Below, piece after piece: positions 10,726-22,456 of a stretch of 64,000 nucleotides of DNA; position 1 is the first letter of the stretch, and every line of letters begins with the position of its first letter. Under the pieces are notes generated by a model, which searched no databases, was not told the origin of the DNA, and saw only the letters and a program-made list of their open reading frames with translations. The DNA is from Mantis religiosa. Taxonomy: Eukaryota > Arthropoda > Insecta > Mantodea > Mantidae. Made by a program: the position numbers and the translations under genes. The stretch is from NCBI GenBank assembly GCA_030765055.1, contig CM060958.1:80856068-80920067 (forward strand), read 5' to 3'.

Positions 10726-11246
10726 GGGAGGTTCGGTTAGCCACACCTCCTCCTCGTTTGTCTTGTGGTGGTGACAGACTGTGGTCAGGGAAAGAACATG
10801 ACCGTGTCGCCGGTTTTCTCTACACCTGTTTCTCGATCTTTCTGTTACTAGAACAATCCTGTAAACACGAGAAACCGGCGATATTCCTATATAAAGAGAG
10901 TTACAGACAGACAGACGGAGTTAGTCAGTTGTTGGTTTGGTCAGTCAGTCAGTTGGTTAGTGTGTGAGTGAGGACAGTTCTTGGTGTAAGAAGGCAGTGT
11001 TAGTCAGTGATGTGTTAATGAACGAAAGGGTTGTGCAACGGAAGACTGTACGAACTGTGTATGTGTATCGGAGTTTATGTAATCGCGAGTACAAGTGAAG
11101 TTGTAACGGACGAACTGGTGAATTGTAATTGTTGCAGCACGTAATTCTGTGTAATTGGCATGAGTTTAACTGTAAGTCGGTGGAAATAAAGAACATTTTG
11201 GAGTGGTGTAATTGGACTTTTTATTCCACGAACCCACAAAGTCACA
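10675..11246 (+). repeat. 3' LTR
   Basis: 572 bp, matching the 5' LTR except for one missing GTTA unit at the GAGTTAG stretch. It is followed by the ATAC duplication. Confidence 0.93.
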
Positions 11247-14200
11247 ATACTGACTTCACTTCACAAGCACAACACAATATTAACTTCACTTTACAAAAGC
11301 ACCTTTCTCACTGTGGTATTCAAGCAGTAGATGAAGGAAGGATGATCTCTACCTGCTTCAAGGTCAAAGCTCCTTCTCCGTACTTCTGCTACCAATTTAA
11401 CCACACTCATAAGCTTCTGCATACAGTGCGAAGACTCATTTGAGACACCCGTTATTTATACACAGTGATTTGAGGGTGGGAAAAGACCTCTAGTTGTCAG
11501 AGTAAATGATAATGTTTACAACAATTATGTCTAGAAACATAGTATAGTTCTGGAAATATAAGGTGAATGAATGCATGCAGTGTAATATAAGCGGAGACTT
11601 TTTTGTCATAGTGAAAGTGACATACGGCTAAACATACAACCTAATGTGAACTTATACCAAAATAAAATACTGCATATCCAAAGGGCGTCAACAAAACAAT
11701 TGAGATAAAACTAAATTATGTGCAAAGTAATCAAAAAACCATGCTGAAAAAATAGATCATTTAGCAGAACAAATTGTACCCAAAGTAAAACGTCCAGATT
11801 CAGCTGATTGCACAAGTACAATGTGCAGGGAAATTAAGTGCAGTGAGTTTACAATCTGTGCTACTAATGATGTGGTCAAACTTGAGGTTGAGTATCATTC
11901 TAGTGAATCGCAGAACATTTTCACCTTGCATCCCATTACCAACCATTTCAGCTAGGCCAATACCAACTTCATGGAATGAGTCTGTGCACCAATCGGATCC
12001 ATGTCACACAGAGGATACCGTAGATGATAAGTCACCTTTGATGCCACGCAGAGCTGTGCAGACCATCCCATGCTCGATAACATTGCAGATGAAGATCTAA
12101 GAATACTACTCCAATGTGATTTATTTTTTTGCTTATACTTTAGAAGAACTTGAATATAATTCAGTAAATTATAGTTTTAAACATACTGGATTTTGAGAAT
12201 GGGATTAAAAGTTTTGCAGTAGAATGAAAGAAGCCAAATAAAATGAAGATAAAGTATAGCACTTCATGCAAAATTCAAGATATTTGCACAGCTACAAACT
12301 ACTTCACTATAGTCTACATTAGACACACCTAGATTTTCTCTGTGAATGTTACAAATGCCTTAAGCTTAAAAAGTGATTAAACATGCACACATTTATAACA
12401 CATGTATTACAAGGTTTGCTTCAATTAATAATAAAATTAAAACAAATCTTTAAATAGCTTAATTTGTACAGCATTGAAACAAAACTTACACAAGTTAGCT
12501 TAATCCTATGGTTACAAATATATGGATACTAAAAACTTTAAAGCTATGGTGCAATTGGTATTTGCTTCTGGAAAGGGTTTAAAGCCTTTAAATGCATTCA
12601 CTACTGTGGAATTACCTATTAGCTTTGCTTTGTTTGTCCAAAAGGATTAAACAGCTCTGAACTTATGCACTTAAGAAATCAAAATTAAATAACATACAAG
12701 TATGAACAACTATACTAACATCTTTCAAATTTCCTTAATATCTTTTAAGTATAATTTATGGAGGATCTTCTAAATATTTATAACTTTAAAGCAATCTGTT
12801 GCACACGTGAATTCAAAATTCTACATAAATAACTATGAACATTTCCTGGCTCACTTCAGCTGTCCCAAATGTATACAAAATCAAGGATGGGTTGTATAAA
12901 GTGACCTTCAAAATTGTGTGAATATTTTAAGAAATATTCATATCAATAAATATTATTGTGCTACGGCATTATTTCTACCACAAAATGACTGCAGTTAAAA
13001 CTTAATTACAATCACATTTCAGATGTACTGTAACTTAATAACACACATAAATGTCTATATCCAACTAAGTTCAGGACCAAAAGGCCTTCTACTGCCCTAT
13101 CAATAACAAAAAACAGCAATATTATCATACTTAACACTGCATTTGGTGTTGGCAGCCTTGGTAATAGCAGTCAAAAATGTTAACGCTCCATGATTGCTTC
13201 ACAACTTATGCATTGGTTTTGCAAGAGATGATCACCAGTTGTGCCAATGTAATAAGAAAATGTACAAGGGATTGACCTTCATAACTGAAATTTGCTTTTA
13301 AGCATAATAGTCACTTTAAACAGAGTTATTTATCATTAAAAAATAATAGGAATCACTTGTCAAATTTAAAGAACTGAAAATCTTTATAGCTACTTAACGG
13401 CATTTAGTCAAGTCTGATATTTCTGCAAGGCTCTGACTGCAGCTAGTTCCTGAACTTTTACATCAATGTTTAAAAAGTGAGTCATTTAAAACTTCCAAAA
13501 ACTGGCAAACTTTGTCCAAAAGATTAACCCAAGCTGTAAATAAAACAAAAAATGCTTTATCAACAGAACAATTACTGGTAATCAAAATAGTAACTGCTGT
13601 CGCAGGAGACCAATTCTAACAAAGTTTTCCATTCATACACAACTTGAGTTTATGATTTGTTGGCTATTCACAAATGTCACTTCGATTATGTACATTCCTT
13701 ATTTGTTTCTTAATAGCATCTGAAATAAGTTCAGTCATTGCCACTGAGACCATTTATTTCTTGCAACACCATTAAGTTGAGTTGTGCACAAGAGGAAAAT
13801 GAGTAACTGAGCATTCTTGCATAGTGCCCTTACAACATTTCCAAATCCTAGTTAAAGATAACATTCCTATCACTAAGGGCATTAATGACAACTGACTTTG
13901 CAGTCTTCAAAACCTTACACTGTCAAAAATGTTACAATACTTATGATAAAAAAATTAACATACAATTTTGTTGGGTTTACACAATGGTTACAGTTTTTAG
14001 CATGTTATTGCTTTCACAGTGATAATTTTGTTTATTACAATACTAATATACTTAATTTAATAGCTTCCTCTTTAATCATTGAACATTATACTAGGAATAG
14101 TACTAAATTACATATACTGGGATCAAGATCAAATAAAAACCTTAACTCGGTACTAATAAAGGGGTTCACATGTATAACCTAATCACAAAGAAAATAAAAA

Positions 14201-16005
14201 ACAATGATAAGAAAAGATTCAGAAGAGATGTGAAATCATTTTTAATCAATCAGTGCTTCTATAGTACTTAAGAGTTCTTTGAATATTTTAGACACCAGAT
14301 CAAGTAGAGTAAATGATTACATGAGAATAATTTTATAATACTAATTGTTGTCAATTCATGTAAGTTTTCTGTATTTGCTAACTTTGATACTATTTAATCT
14401 GATTATCACATGCAGAATTGATTAATTCTGTGTTTTCTATATTTCCAATTTGTATCGTTTGTACTGTATCTTGAAGAAGCAAATATTTCTGTATAGAAAT
14501 GAAATGCTAAATAAATAAATCAACTTTGCAGCTACTCCTAATGGCTTATACTTACACATATTCTATATAATAAAACACTTGCATTCAGATGTTTTGCTAG
14601 TGGCAATTCTTAAATTTGATTTACTTAATGGGTAACTATCATTGTACTCACACAACTACCACCTAAAAATTTTATGGTATAAAGCGTGCTGTATATAAAC
14701 CATGTGCTCCAAAAATCTGCTGCAGAGTAGTACTGCAATGCCCAACACTGAAACCTGGAAAGTGCCGCATGTAACCATTTGCAAATAGCTGCTGGATATT
14801 CCTCATCAGCTCTGCTTCAGGTGTGGTGGACAGCGCTCCTTACGTACGCCATGTGTAGACTGCTGCCCATCAGGGATAAACAATCCCTCCCATACAATGT
14901 TATTATGCCTATATGTTCCTATGTATTCTGGATTCATTTTTTGGGTACTTCCAGCTAAACCCTGCAGCCTATTTTTGGCACATATGCCCCACATTGAGAA
15001 GAAATGATGCCATCATTTCCTTTCGTCAAGCATGTACACATGTGAACATGGCGATAGTTTCCTTGTAAGTAAAACACAGAATCAAGTACACTTACATTCA
15101 TACTCCAACTATGAACATACTTAGATCATAGAATTTTCAACCATACATCAAATCTAGGACCCCTTGAACCTATAGATTTTCTTCCACCTGCATCATGCAA
15201 CAGATCTAGTTTATAATTGCTGTTTAGGATTCTTTAAGCCATGGTTCTTATGTCATATGTAGCTAATCAACATCTTTATGAAAGCAATAGGAGATCTTTT
15301 CAGAATCTGAAAGAACTTTTTAAACATTAGACTTGTTTTGTAGTTTACATTTCTAAAAACCATTAGTGATTTTGTCATCAACAGGCAATTTTCAACATTA
15401 TGGTTTCCCAATTACTCTTCCCATGGTTAAGTGGTACATTGCTCCCAATAAAGCAAACAAACAAGCACTGATCTCCACTAACAAGGAAAATTCTCAAGCT
15501 GAGTATTCAGCCTTAAAATATCCTTGGAGTTTATTGAGGACATTCTTGAACACGTAGCTCCTGACATTAAATATCCCGGAAGCTGATCACATATCTTCTC
15601 CACTAACATACTGGTCACAATATCCTATGTGAATACAGACAGAAGAGATAGTAATGATGAAGTTGGATGTCCTACTAAACAGTCGAGACAGGTAGAGGGT
15701 AGTTTGAGAGTGGGGAGGAAAGGAGAAAGGAGAGGTGGCTCCAGAAAAAAGGGGATATTCAAAGGATATTGTTTGCAATGAAGATAAAATTCTGAGCAAC
15801 TGAATAATATTTCCTAATATGCTGTAAGCACCAAAACAAATAAAACATTGTATTTGGTAACAAAAATTAATAAAGGTTGATCATTTACCCCATTCATAAC
15901 AATTTCAATAGAGAACATTGATACTACAATGGGATATTTGAAACAGTTTTTATACCAGGCCTATTCACACAATGAAAATTAAACCAATAAATATAAACCA
16001 ATAAA
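11247..16005. other. AT-rich non-coding DNA
   Basis: No gene is supported apart from the weak candidate listed separately at 11760-12100. Most of it is AT-rich sequence with short chance frames, consistent with intron or intergenic DNA. Confidence 0.4.
11760..12100 (-). pseudogene. Possible decayed coding fragment, unidentified
   Basis: Minus-strand translation gives a coding-like stretch, VCTALRGIKGDLSSTVSSV, a stop (TGA), then FHEVGIGLAEMVGNGMQGEN and RMILNLKFDHIISSTDCKLT. The residue composition is better than in neighbouring frames, but I recognise no family. It could be an old retroposed or transposon fragment, or chance. Confidence 0.2.
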
Positions 16006-16006
16006 T

Positions 16007-16089
16007 ATACTTTCATGCCGGGCCCAAATGACCTTGTTGTCGACGGGCCCTAAAACACCACACACTCACACTCACTATACTTTCATGCA
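16007..16089. mobile_element. 57-bp insertion with 13-bp target duplication
   Basis: TATACTTTCATGC occurs on both sides (16007-16019 and 16077-16089) of a short insert. The insert contains GGGCCC, a GTCGAC and a second GGGCCC, then an ACACACTCACACTCAC tail. The duplication and microsatellite-like tail indicate retroposition of a severely 5'-truncated SINE-type sequence, probably with the GGGCCC half-sites forming a small hairpin. Confidence 0.6.
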
Positions 16090-16429
16090 ATATTCACTAC
16101 AAAACAAGTAGCTTAATTTTCCATATAACAAACTAGTTACAACTATACTAAATTATCTTTTATGTTTTGAATGCATTCAAGTTTTAGGTTTTTCATTCAT
16201 TAATATTAATAAATAGACATTGGTGAATATTATGTTATGGTGAAAATGAAACATAGTACCAAGCCTGTATACAGTTTCTGCCCTTTCTCATCTGTATATT
16301 GTACAATAATTATTTCTTTACTGTCTGAATGCATTTTATTTTTGATAGGACAATAATGTACATTATAAATTGATGTGATTTTTAATTTTTCTTCAACTTC
16401 CCTAGTTTACCACAATCATGGTGTTAGGG

Positions 16430-16665
16430 GATTCTTCTTTTCCTGTCCCTTATACCTTTAGGCGTCGGGTTGAGGAAAAACTCTGGATCAGAAGGAGAAC
16501 TCAGGATGGGTCATCAGCCCAATGTCTGGTATAAGAGTAAGAGACATAGATGACAAAATGAGGGTAAAATGTATGAAAAGGAAAGATAATGGAGCAATTG
16601 GTGGAATGATGACAGGAAAAACTGGAGATCCCAGAGAAAACCTGCCCCTGCGCTGTGTTGTCTAA
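16430..16665 (-). repeat. SINE family A copy, degraded
   Basis: It shares a block of type GGTGGAATGATGACAGG..AACTGGAGATCCCAGAGAAAA with the copies near 41235-41462 and 50940-51062. The better copy at 41 kb carries a tRNA-type B box on the minus strand. Confidence 0.45.
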
Positions 16666-16845
16666 AGTCTAAAACAAGTATAAATGAGGATTTTAAACTT
16701 ATAACTGCATAAGGGCATACTGAATACCTAGGAAGCAACTTTCCCAACAATATTTGTTATTCAATCATGAATATCCACCATCACAAGAAAGCTCTTTTCA
16801 CAAATTTATACTGCTCTTGCTCCTCATCCTCTTTCTTTAATGTCC

Positions 16846-17064
16846 TCCAAAGTACCTAAGTAATATCAGACAATGAGTAAAATGAAGCTCAAATGAGCCC
16901 AAGGTCCATAGAACTTTGAGTTACTCAACTTTCATCTTTTAAGATAAGGGAAAATCCTGGAAAAGACCTTATCCAGAAAACTCACCCTGACTGAGTTATG
17001 AACTCAGAACCTCTTGAATGTGAGGCAGACATGCTACCTGCACACCACACAGGTGGGCCTCCTT
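16846..17064 (-). repeat. SINE family B copy (tRNA-derived), diverged
   Basis: The minus-strand head at the high coordinate has degraded A-box-like and B-box-like segments (GAGTTCATAACTC). The body shares CCTTGGGCTCATTTGAGC and a stretch around TTATCTTAAAAG with the copies at 23472, 32869, 36112 and 48326. The family ends in a GATATTACTTAGG-like 3' segment here. Confidence 0.7.
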
Positions 17065-17125
17065 CACTTCTAGGAAAATGTTTGTGAAAAGTGAAATGGA
17101 AAGAGTTTCATTAGAAATATTGCTT

Positions 17126-17140
17126 CCCCCCCCCCCCCTC
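17126..17140. repeat. Poly-C run
   Basis: A run of C interrupting AT-rich sequence. No other structure seen. Confidence 0.8.
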
Positions 17141-17307
17141 TAAGATGACAATAGCATTTACCAATTTATTCAAAACTCATTAAAAGATCTTTGAGTGATA
17201 CCAGAAGAACTTGACTTATAAAAACAGAATAATTTTTTTATGTTATAATGCCTATGATGAACATGATAGCAAAGATGAAGAGAGGCTATAATTGTGTTAT
17301 GTTTGAC

Positions 17308-17309
<2 letters not shown>

Positions 17310-17352
<43 letters not shown>
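17310..17352. repeat. (GA)n microsatellite
   Basis: About 21 AG units without interruption. Confidence 0.95.
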
Positions 17353-17353
<1 letters not shown>

Positions 17354-18453
17354 CAATTAACACAAACAATGTAGTATTTGGCTGACACATTTAAAATGTG
17401 CTGATATTTTCACATAGATAGTAGTTATTTCCTTTCGCCTTGCACTGTTACCATATGCTCCTAAATACACAAGGACATCCCAATTACAACAGGGAAATAC
17501 AATAACCTCTCTAATTATATCAAACTTCAAAATGAGTATAATTAATGCTGTTAATAGATTTATTCTACAGGCTATACTGAGTCTGGTTTCTTTCATCTCA
17601 AGTAAATGCACTGCAAGAATTAGTATATCAACACACTATAATAATCAGTATGATAGTACCTTCACACATTTATTAATTGGCAAACATTTTAAGCCTTGCA
17701 TTGACTTTGGTCTCACTGAAAAAGTTTGACCCAATTCAATAAGAAACTTCACAATTTCTCTTTATTTCCAAAATGCATATAACTTATGAATTTTGTGAGA
17801 GATAGATGCACTGGGGCTGAAAGCTTGATAGCCACCAAACTTATGGAATAAATTTCATGCCATCAGCTGCAGAAAGACTTTTGTTATTAACAGGGAGGAG
17901 ACCCTCTAATTCCTTTAATGATTAATTGAAGCCTTAAAGGAGCCAACCTGGGCAAAAGCCTAATGTTCGATCCCTCACCTTCACACAGTGCAGCTGTTAG
18001 TAATCATGTATCAATTTTGTTACAATAGAAAGGTGACCCTTCAATTGCTTCTATAAGATGAAGACAAAGGAACCAATCTAAACAAAATTATGTTGAACTA
18101 AAGGAAAGGGCTGTTCACCAAGAAGCACTGGTCAGTTTGGTGAGTTATTGATCTGGGCTGATATTTATTTACTTCCATACATCAGATCCCCTCTTTTACC
18201 TTTCCTATCCAGTCATCCTTGACTCAACTCTTGTTTTCTTCAACCCTGATGGTATTAAGAGTATTTAAAACCTAAGGGCTCATTTCATTTTCTTTCCTGT
18301 TTATACCTTTTTCTACTTAGGGTGAAGTAACCACCATTTATGGTGCCCAATTTTTAACAGTTATAAAAAAATTAAATAAAAACATTCCTCTGTGTTCTTT
18401 CTGTACACTTAAAGATGGAAACCACCTACTCTGCTGCCCAACTTTTAGTCAAA
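17353..18453. other. AT-rich spacer, nothing recognised
   Basis: No supported gene or repeat. It ends at the 14-bp target duplication of the GC-rich retroposon. Confidence 0.4.
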
Positions 18454-18563
18454 ATATCAACATAACAGTTTGATATAAAAATTATTTGTGGTTGGTCTAT
18501 TGACACTCGTCACTTTTTCATATATTTATGAGAGACTAGTTTCAAAGGCCCTGGCCTCCATTT

Positions 18564-18945
18564 TCAATCTCTTTCCAACTGGCATCTGTTGTTGTCTGCT
18601 CTCTCTGGTGGTGGAACTATGAACTTTTTTGTCAAATTATCTACTGGCAGGATTTCAAAGTTCATTACGCGATCCTTATTTTTCCAGATGAATATGTTCT
18701 CCCATGTCAATCTATTTTGGTTTATCACTCCTTTTAATAATTTTGGATTTGGATCAATGTCATGGTTTTCATTCCAAAAATGAAATGCTACTGCTGACTT
18801 GTCTTCTTGTTTCAATCTGATGTTTCTAAAGTGTTCTTTGACTCTGGTTTTTAAATTTCTTTTTGTTTGACCTATGTAGCATTTTTCACAATTCTTACAA
18901 TTTATTTGGTATATTCCAGATTTGTTACCTGAAGGAATTTAATCT
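18564..18945 (-). pseudogene. Penelope GIY-YIG domain fragment, minus arm
   Basis: The minus frame encodes the second half of a GIY-YIG endonuclease domain from KQEDKSAVAFHFWNENHD to the stop at 18564. The GIY-YIG half lies beyond, in sequence matching the plus arm but with small differences. One codon is missing relative to the plus arm (LTWEN against LTTWEN). There is no reverse transcriptase, so the copy is 5'-truncated. Confidence 0.75.
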
Positions 18946-18997
18946 TTTGTTTTTTAATTTAGTAATTTTAAAATTGAGTACTAAATTCAAAAACAAA

Positions 18998-19382
18998 AGA
19001 TGAAATTCCTTCAGGTAACAAATCTGGAATATACCAAATAAATTGTAAGAATTGTGAAAAATGCTACATAGGTCAAACAAAAAGAAATTTAAAAACCAGA
19101 GTCAAAGAACACTTTAGAAACATCAGATTGAAACAAGAAGACAAGTCAGCAGTAGCATTTCATTTTTGGAATGAAAACCATGACATTGATCCAAATCCAA
19201 AATTATTAAAAGGAGTGATAAACCAAAATAGATTGACAACATGGGAGAACATATTCATCTGGAAAAATAAGGATCGCGTAATGAACTTTGAAATCCTGCC
19301 AGTAGATAATTTGACAAAAAAGTTCATAGTTCCACCTCCAGAGAGAGCAGACAACAACAGATGCCAGTTGGAAAGAGATTGA
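18998..19382 (+). pseudogene. Penelope GIY-YIG domain fragment, plus arm
   Basis: The open frame from the palindrome centre contains KSGIYQINCKNC, CYIGQTKRNLKTRVKEHF and TTWENIFIWKN, the GIY, YIG, catalytic arginine and glutamate region of a GIY-YIG nuclease. It ends PPPERADNNRCQLERD at 19382. This is the C-terminal domain that Penelope-like reverse transcriptases carry. The reverse transcriptase part is absent, so it is a 5'-truncated copy. Confidence 0.85.
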
Positions 19383-20074
19383 AAATGGAGGCCAGGGCCT
19401 TTGAAACTAGTCTCTCATAAATATATGAAAAAGTAAGTGACGAGTGTCAATAAACCAACCACAAATAATTTTTATATTAATTTTGACATCACTGTTACTA
19501 AATTCCTCCAAACACACATAACAGTTTGAGTTTGAGTCCAGAGGTTCTACTCCCATTAGTCTTGAACCCGTAGGAACAAGACCCGGGCCTCTTTCAACCA
19601 GAGAGTTATCCGAGCTGTCCCAAAGGGCACTCGGCGTCCTCCGTGGAGCTTTCCATAGGACAAGACCTGGGTAACAAACAAGCCCCCCCATCTGGTCCTA
19701 GGACACAAGACGGGATGGAAGTGGATATGCCACTTACGCGCGCCAACACCAAAGGTGAAGACTACCGATATGACCTCGGTGGGGTCACCTGGCGATCTAG
19801 CACGCCTTCTACTAGCTTTGCAGGCTAGTACCCGGGAGAATTAATGGCTTCCCTCAACCCCGTCCTTAGACGTACCCGATTCCCACGGGTATCGGGAACC
19901 ACTGCCCCCTCGAAACCATCCCAATCCGAACAACTCCCGAAGGAGGGGCTCAGATGTTCGGCCCGAGGTTCCTCTAGTAACGTCAGAGGTACCACGAGTG
20001 CTAAGGGTCCGCAGCGCCCGCACCACGGCAGCTGAAGGGGATGGATCCCCTCCCCTACGGATATCAACATAACA

Positions 20075-21561
20075 TCAAAATACTGGAGTGCAAGAGAACA
20101 AATGGCTTCATTGCCAACTGCTTAACATTAGATATCAACCAACAACCAATCAATTTCATGCCATCAGATATGAAACACCTCAGACATAATGTCACAGAGG
20201 CCTCACATAATATTCCAGCCATTTGTATCTAAGAAACACTGATCTGTGCAAGTTGATTTTGAACCTACTGAATATTGCCAAGTGTAAAGCAAGCACAAAA
20301 GATGTAATAAATTGTATTGTAAGGCTGCAAAACACTATTAGACTTGATGACAGGATAGATGTTTAAAGACAGAGTAAACAGTTCTCAATTAAATGTTGTG
20401 ATCCATCTCAAACTAGATTGGGTCAATATTTGTTATGTATACTTTCTGTGGGTGGACTGCCGTTAGCATATTTTCATCTGTGTGAATAGATTTAGATTAT
20501 TACTGTCTTGGAAGGAATATTCCTTATATAGAAGTTGCACTAATGAGCAAAATCACAAATGGATATTTTATAAGCAGGAACATTGAAGCATTATTTACCT
20601 TACTATATAGTACATAAAAAACTAATGTATGTAGACATACGTTAGAGTGAAACCTCTTCCTTACACACTGGTTGGTGCCCTGAAATTGTGATGTGAATGC
20701 AGAAGTCATCAGATTAAGTCACCATGCTTTAAACCAGTCCATCAAGCATGGACAATCCTTGAGTGGCCATTAGAAAGCCATTCTTCTTTGATCAAATAGA
20801 TATAATATAGTTTAAACTTAGTCTAGGAATCAAAATCAACTTTTTTAGAATATGGTTTCTAATTCCTATGGGTTGAACCAATTCAATACTAGAAAGCTCC
20901 TTCAAGTTCTTGCTAAAATATTTTCCATCTTACCTCTACCTGAATCATGTATGGATCCTACTAGGGCTTCATGAGTCGGCCCACGTTCCTGGCTCTGGTA
21001 GTCCTAAACAAGCAATATGTTGAGCATTCTTTAGATATCTTTAGTGAAAGCACCATTCTTTCCAGAAAACCGAAATGGTATTCACTTCTAAAACTTTTAG
21101 AAGTAATAAAGATATGTCATTTAAAAGAGTATGGTTGATAGAGAGCTCTGATAACAGAATCAAATATAGATATTTAGCAAACCTGATTGTTTCAAAATAA
21201 GTATTAATGCAAAATTCCAAGTAACATACCAGAGAATATAGGATGAAAGCAACCAAGAAAAATCTAAAATGTCTAACAATTGGATAACCCCTGAGATAAC
21301 AATGGAGCTGAAAGTACATATGGAACCTGCATTGGAGGGGGAAGGGCACATGAAATCCTGTTAAACAATTTAGATAACAAAATAACTACAAGAAGATATT
21401 TAATACTGATTTACCATGAAACTAGAGCAACAAAATACCTGGAGGAATTTTTAAGAGAGCTTAAATAAGCCTTTAGAAATTAACTCTCAGAAATAACTTA
21501 TGCATAGTGTGCATACTGTTCAGTATATAATAGTAGAGTATAGAGAAACTAAGATGTATAG
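20075..21561. other. AT-rich spacer, nothing recognised
   Basis: Short frames only. No repeat family or splice-bordered exon that I can defend. Confidence 0.4.
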
Positions 21562-21940
21562 TGTTCGGAAGCTTTCACGACCGGAGTCAGAATTAACATA
21601 AGAGATTTCTTCCGGGCTTTGGAGCCGTGGTCTGATGGAGTTAAGCTGTCCATACGTTTCGTCCATCCCTGCGGTGGACATCATCAGTGGCGTGGTCTTA
21701 ATCTTCTAGGTGAAGGTTCAGGCGCCTGAACCTTCACCTAGAAGATTAAGACCACGCCACTGATGATGTCCACCGCAGGGATGGACGAAACGTATGGACA
21801 GCTTAACTGCCTGAACCTTCACCTAGAAGATTAAGACCACGCCACTGATGATGTCCACCGCAGGGATGGACGAAACGTATGGACAGCTTAACTCCATCAG
21901 ACCACGGCTCCAAAGCCCGGAAGAAATCTCTTATGTTAAT
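21562..21940. mobile_element. Palindromic Penelope-type unit with an extra partial arm
   Basis: A left tail (TGTTCGGAAGCTTTCACGAC) precedes a minus-sense arm to 21728, its inverse 21730-21808, then a direct repeat of that inverse (21809-21940) which completes the outer arm. The flanks TAAGATGTATAG and TAAGAGTATAG form an imperfect target duplication. Each arm has CTGATGATGTCC, a hairpin closing with GGAC, and GAAACG, similar to a hammerhead core with one extra T. The sequence after GAAAC does not give a normal cleavage triplet. Confidence 0.75.
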
Positions 21941-22456
21941 TAAGAGTATAGATGTAAATTCATGTTAGATGATTAATTTACTAGTAGAAATAATAGGAAC
22001 AAAAAAGATTTAAACACTTGAGTATAAACTTACACTTATGCAAAGTTTGAAATTATTATTATTAAAATTTAAAGTGTCCAAAATTTGCATATGTGCTGAC
22101 AAGCTAAAAAAAATGCACAACTAAACAAATGTACAGTTATTTCACATCAGAAAATGAACTAGAGAACCAATGGGAGTCATCCCAAACAGGACATAGAACT
22201 TACACAATTTTTAAGATTTTGATTAGTTAAAAGCACTGGAAGGATCCAAACTACCATTACTAACTACTAAGAAAATATGATTATTACAGGTTTTTTCTAG
22301 AGCATTAAACATGAGCAATTCCATACTTACAGATGTGATAAGATCATTAATATGATATTAATAATACATTGTTCTCTTTTACAAAATAGTGGTTCGTCTT
22401 TTTGCAAGCTTGAATTTACAGCAGTTCATTTAACATAGAGCAATTTAATTATACTA

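Larger units (their letters stand above)
8980..11246 (+). mobile_element. Young Ty3/gypsy LTR element, internally deleted
   Basis: Two long terminal repeats (8980-9555 and 10675-11246) begin TG and end CA and are flanked by the 4-bp duplication ATAC (8976-8979 and 11247-11250). The only difference I could find between them is one 4-bp indel in a GTTA repeat, so insertion is recent. The interior is only 1.1 kb and carries pieces of gag, RNase H and integrase fused in one open frame. It has an apparent primer-binding site and polypurine tract, so it is probably mobilisable in trans but not autonomous. Confidence 0.93.
18474..19515. mobile_element. Penelope-like element dimer, head-to-head inverted
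   Basis: Two inverted arms of about 470 bp (18474-18945 and about 19000-19478) meet at an AT-rich centre. The unit is flanked by a perfect 14-bp duplication ACATAACAGTTTGA (18460-18473 and 19516-19529). Each arm is the 3' end of a Penelope-like element: GIY-YIG endonuclease C-terminal domain, stop, then a 3' region with GAAACTAGTC preceded by a hairpin. Opposed copies with a one-sided tail are a known Penelope arrangement. Confidence 0.85.
18454..20074 (-). mobile_element. GC-rich retroposon (copy 1) interrupted by a Penelope dimer
   Basis: ATATCAACATAACA is perfectly repeated at 18454-18467 and 20061-20074. Between them lie a six-base start (GTTTGA), a Penelope dimer (18474-19515), and a GC-rich block to CTACGG at 20060. 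The GC-rich block is shared with 36566-37053. Read on the minus strand the element starts CCGTAGGGGAGGGG and ends in a CTCAAACTCAAAC tail, which suggests a SINE-like retroposon of about 0.54 kb. I see no coding capacity and cannot place its parent RNA. Short frames in it are incidental. Confidence 0.75.

Noticed and set aside
17170..17388. Minus frame with a Leu-Ser repeat
   Set aside because: Encoded by the (GA)n microsatellite.
18868..19090. CRISPR-like or att-like inverted structure
   Set aside because: The symmetry is that of two opposed Penelope 3' ends. There are no spacers or periodic repeats.
19407..20232. Several overlapping frames of 60-94 codons on both strands
   Set aside because: All lie in the GC-rich retroposon or its flank, where lack of stops is explained by composition. 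The same frames are not conserved in copy 2 at 36566.
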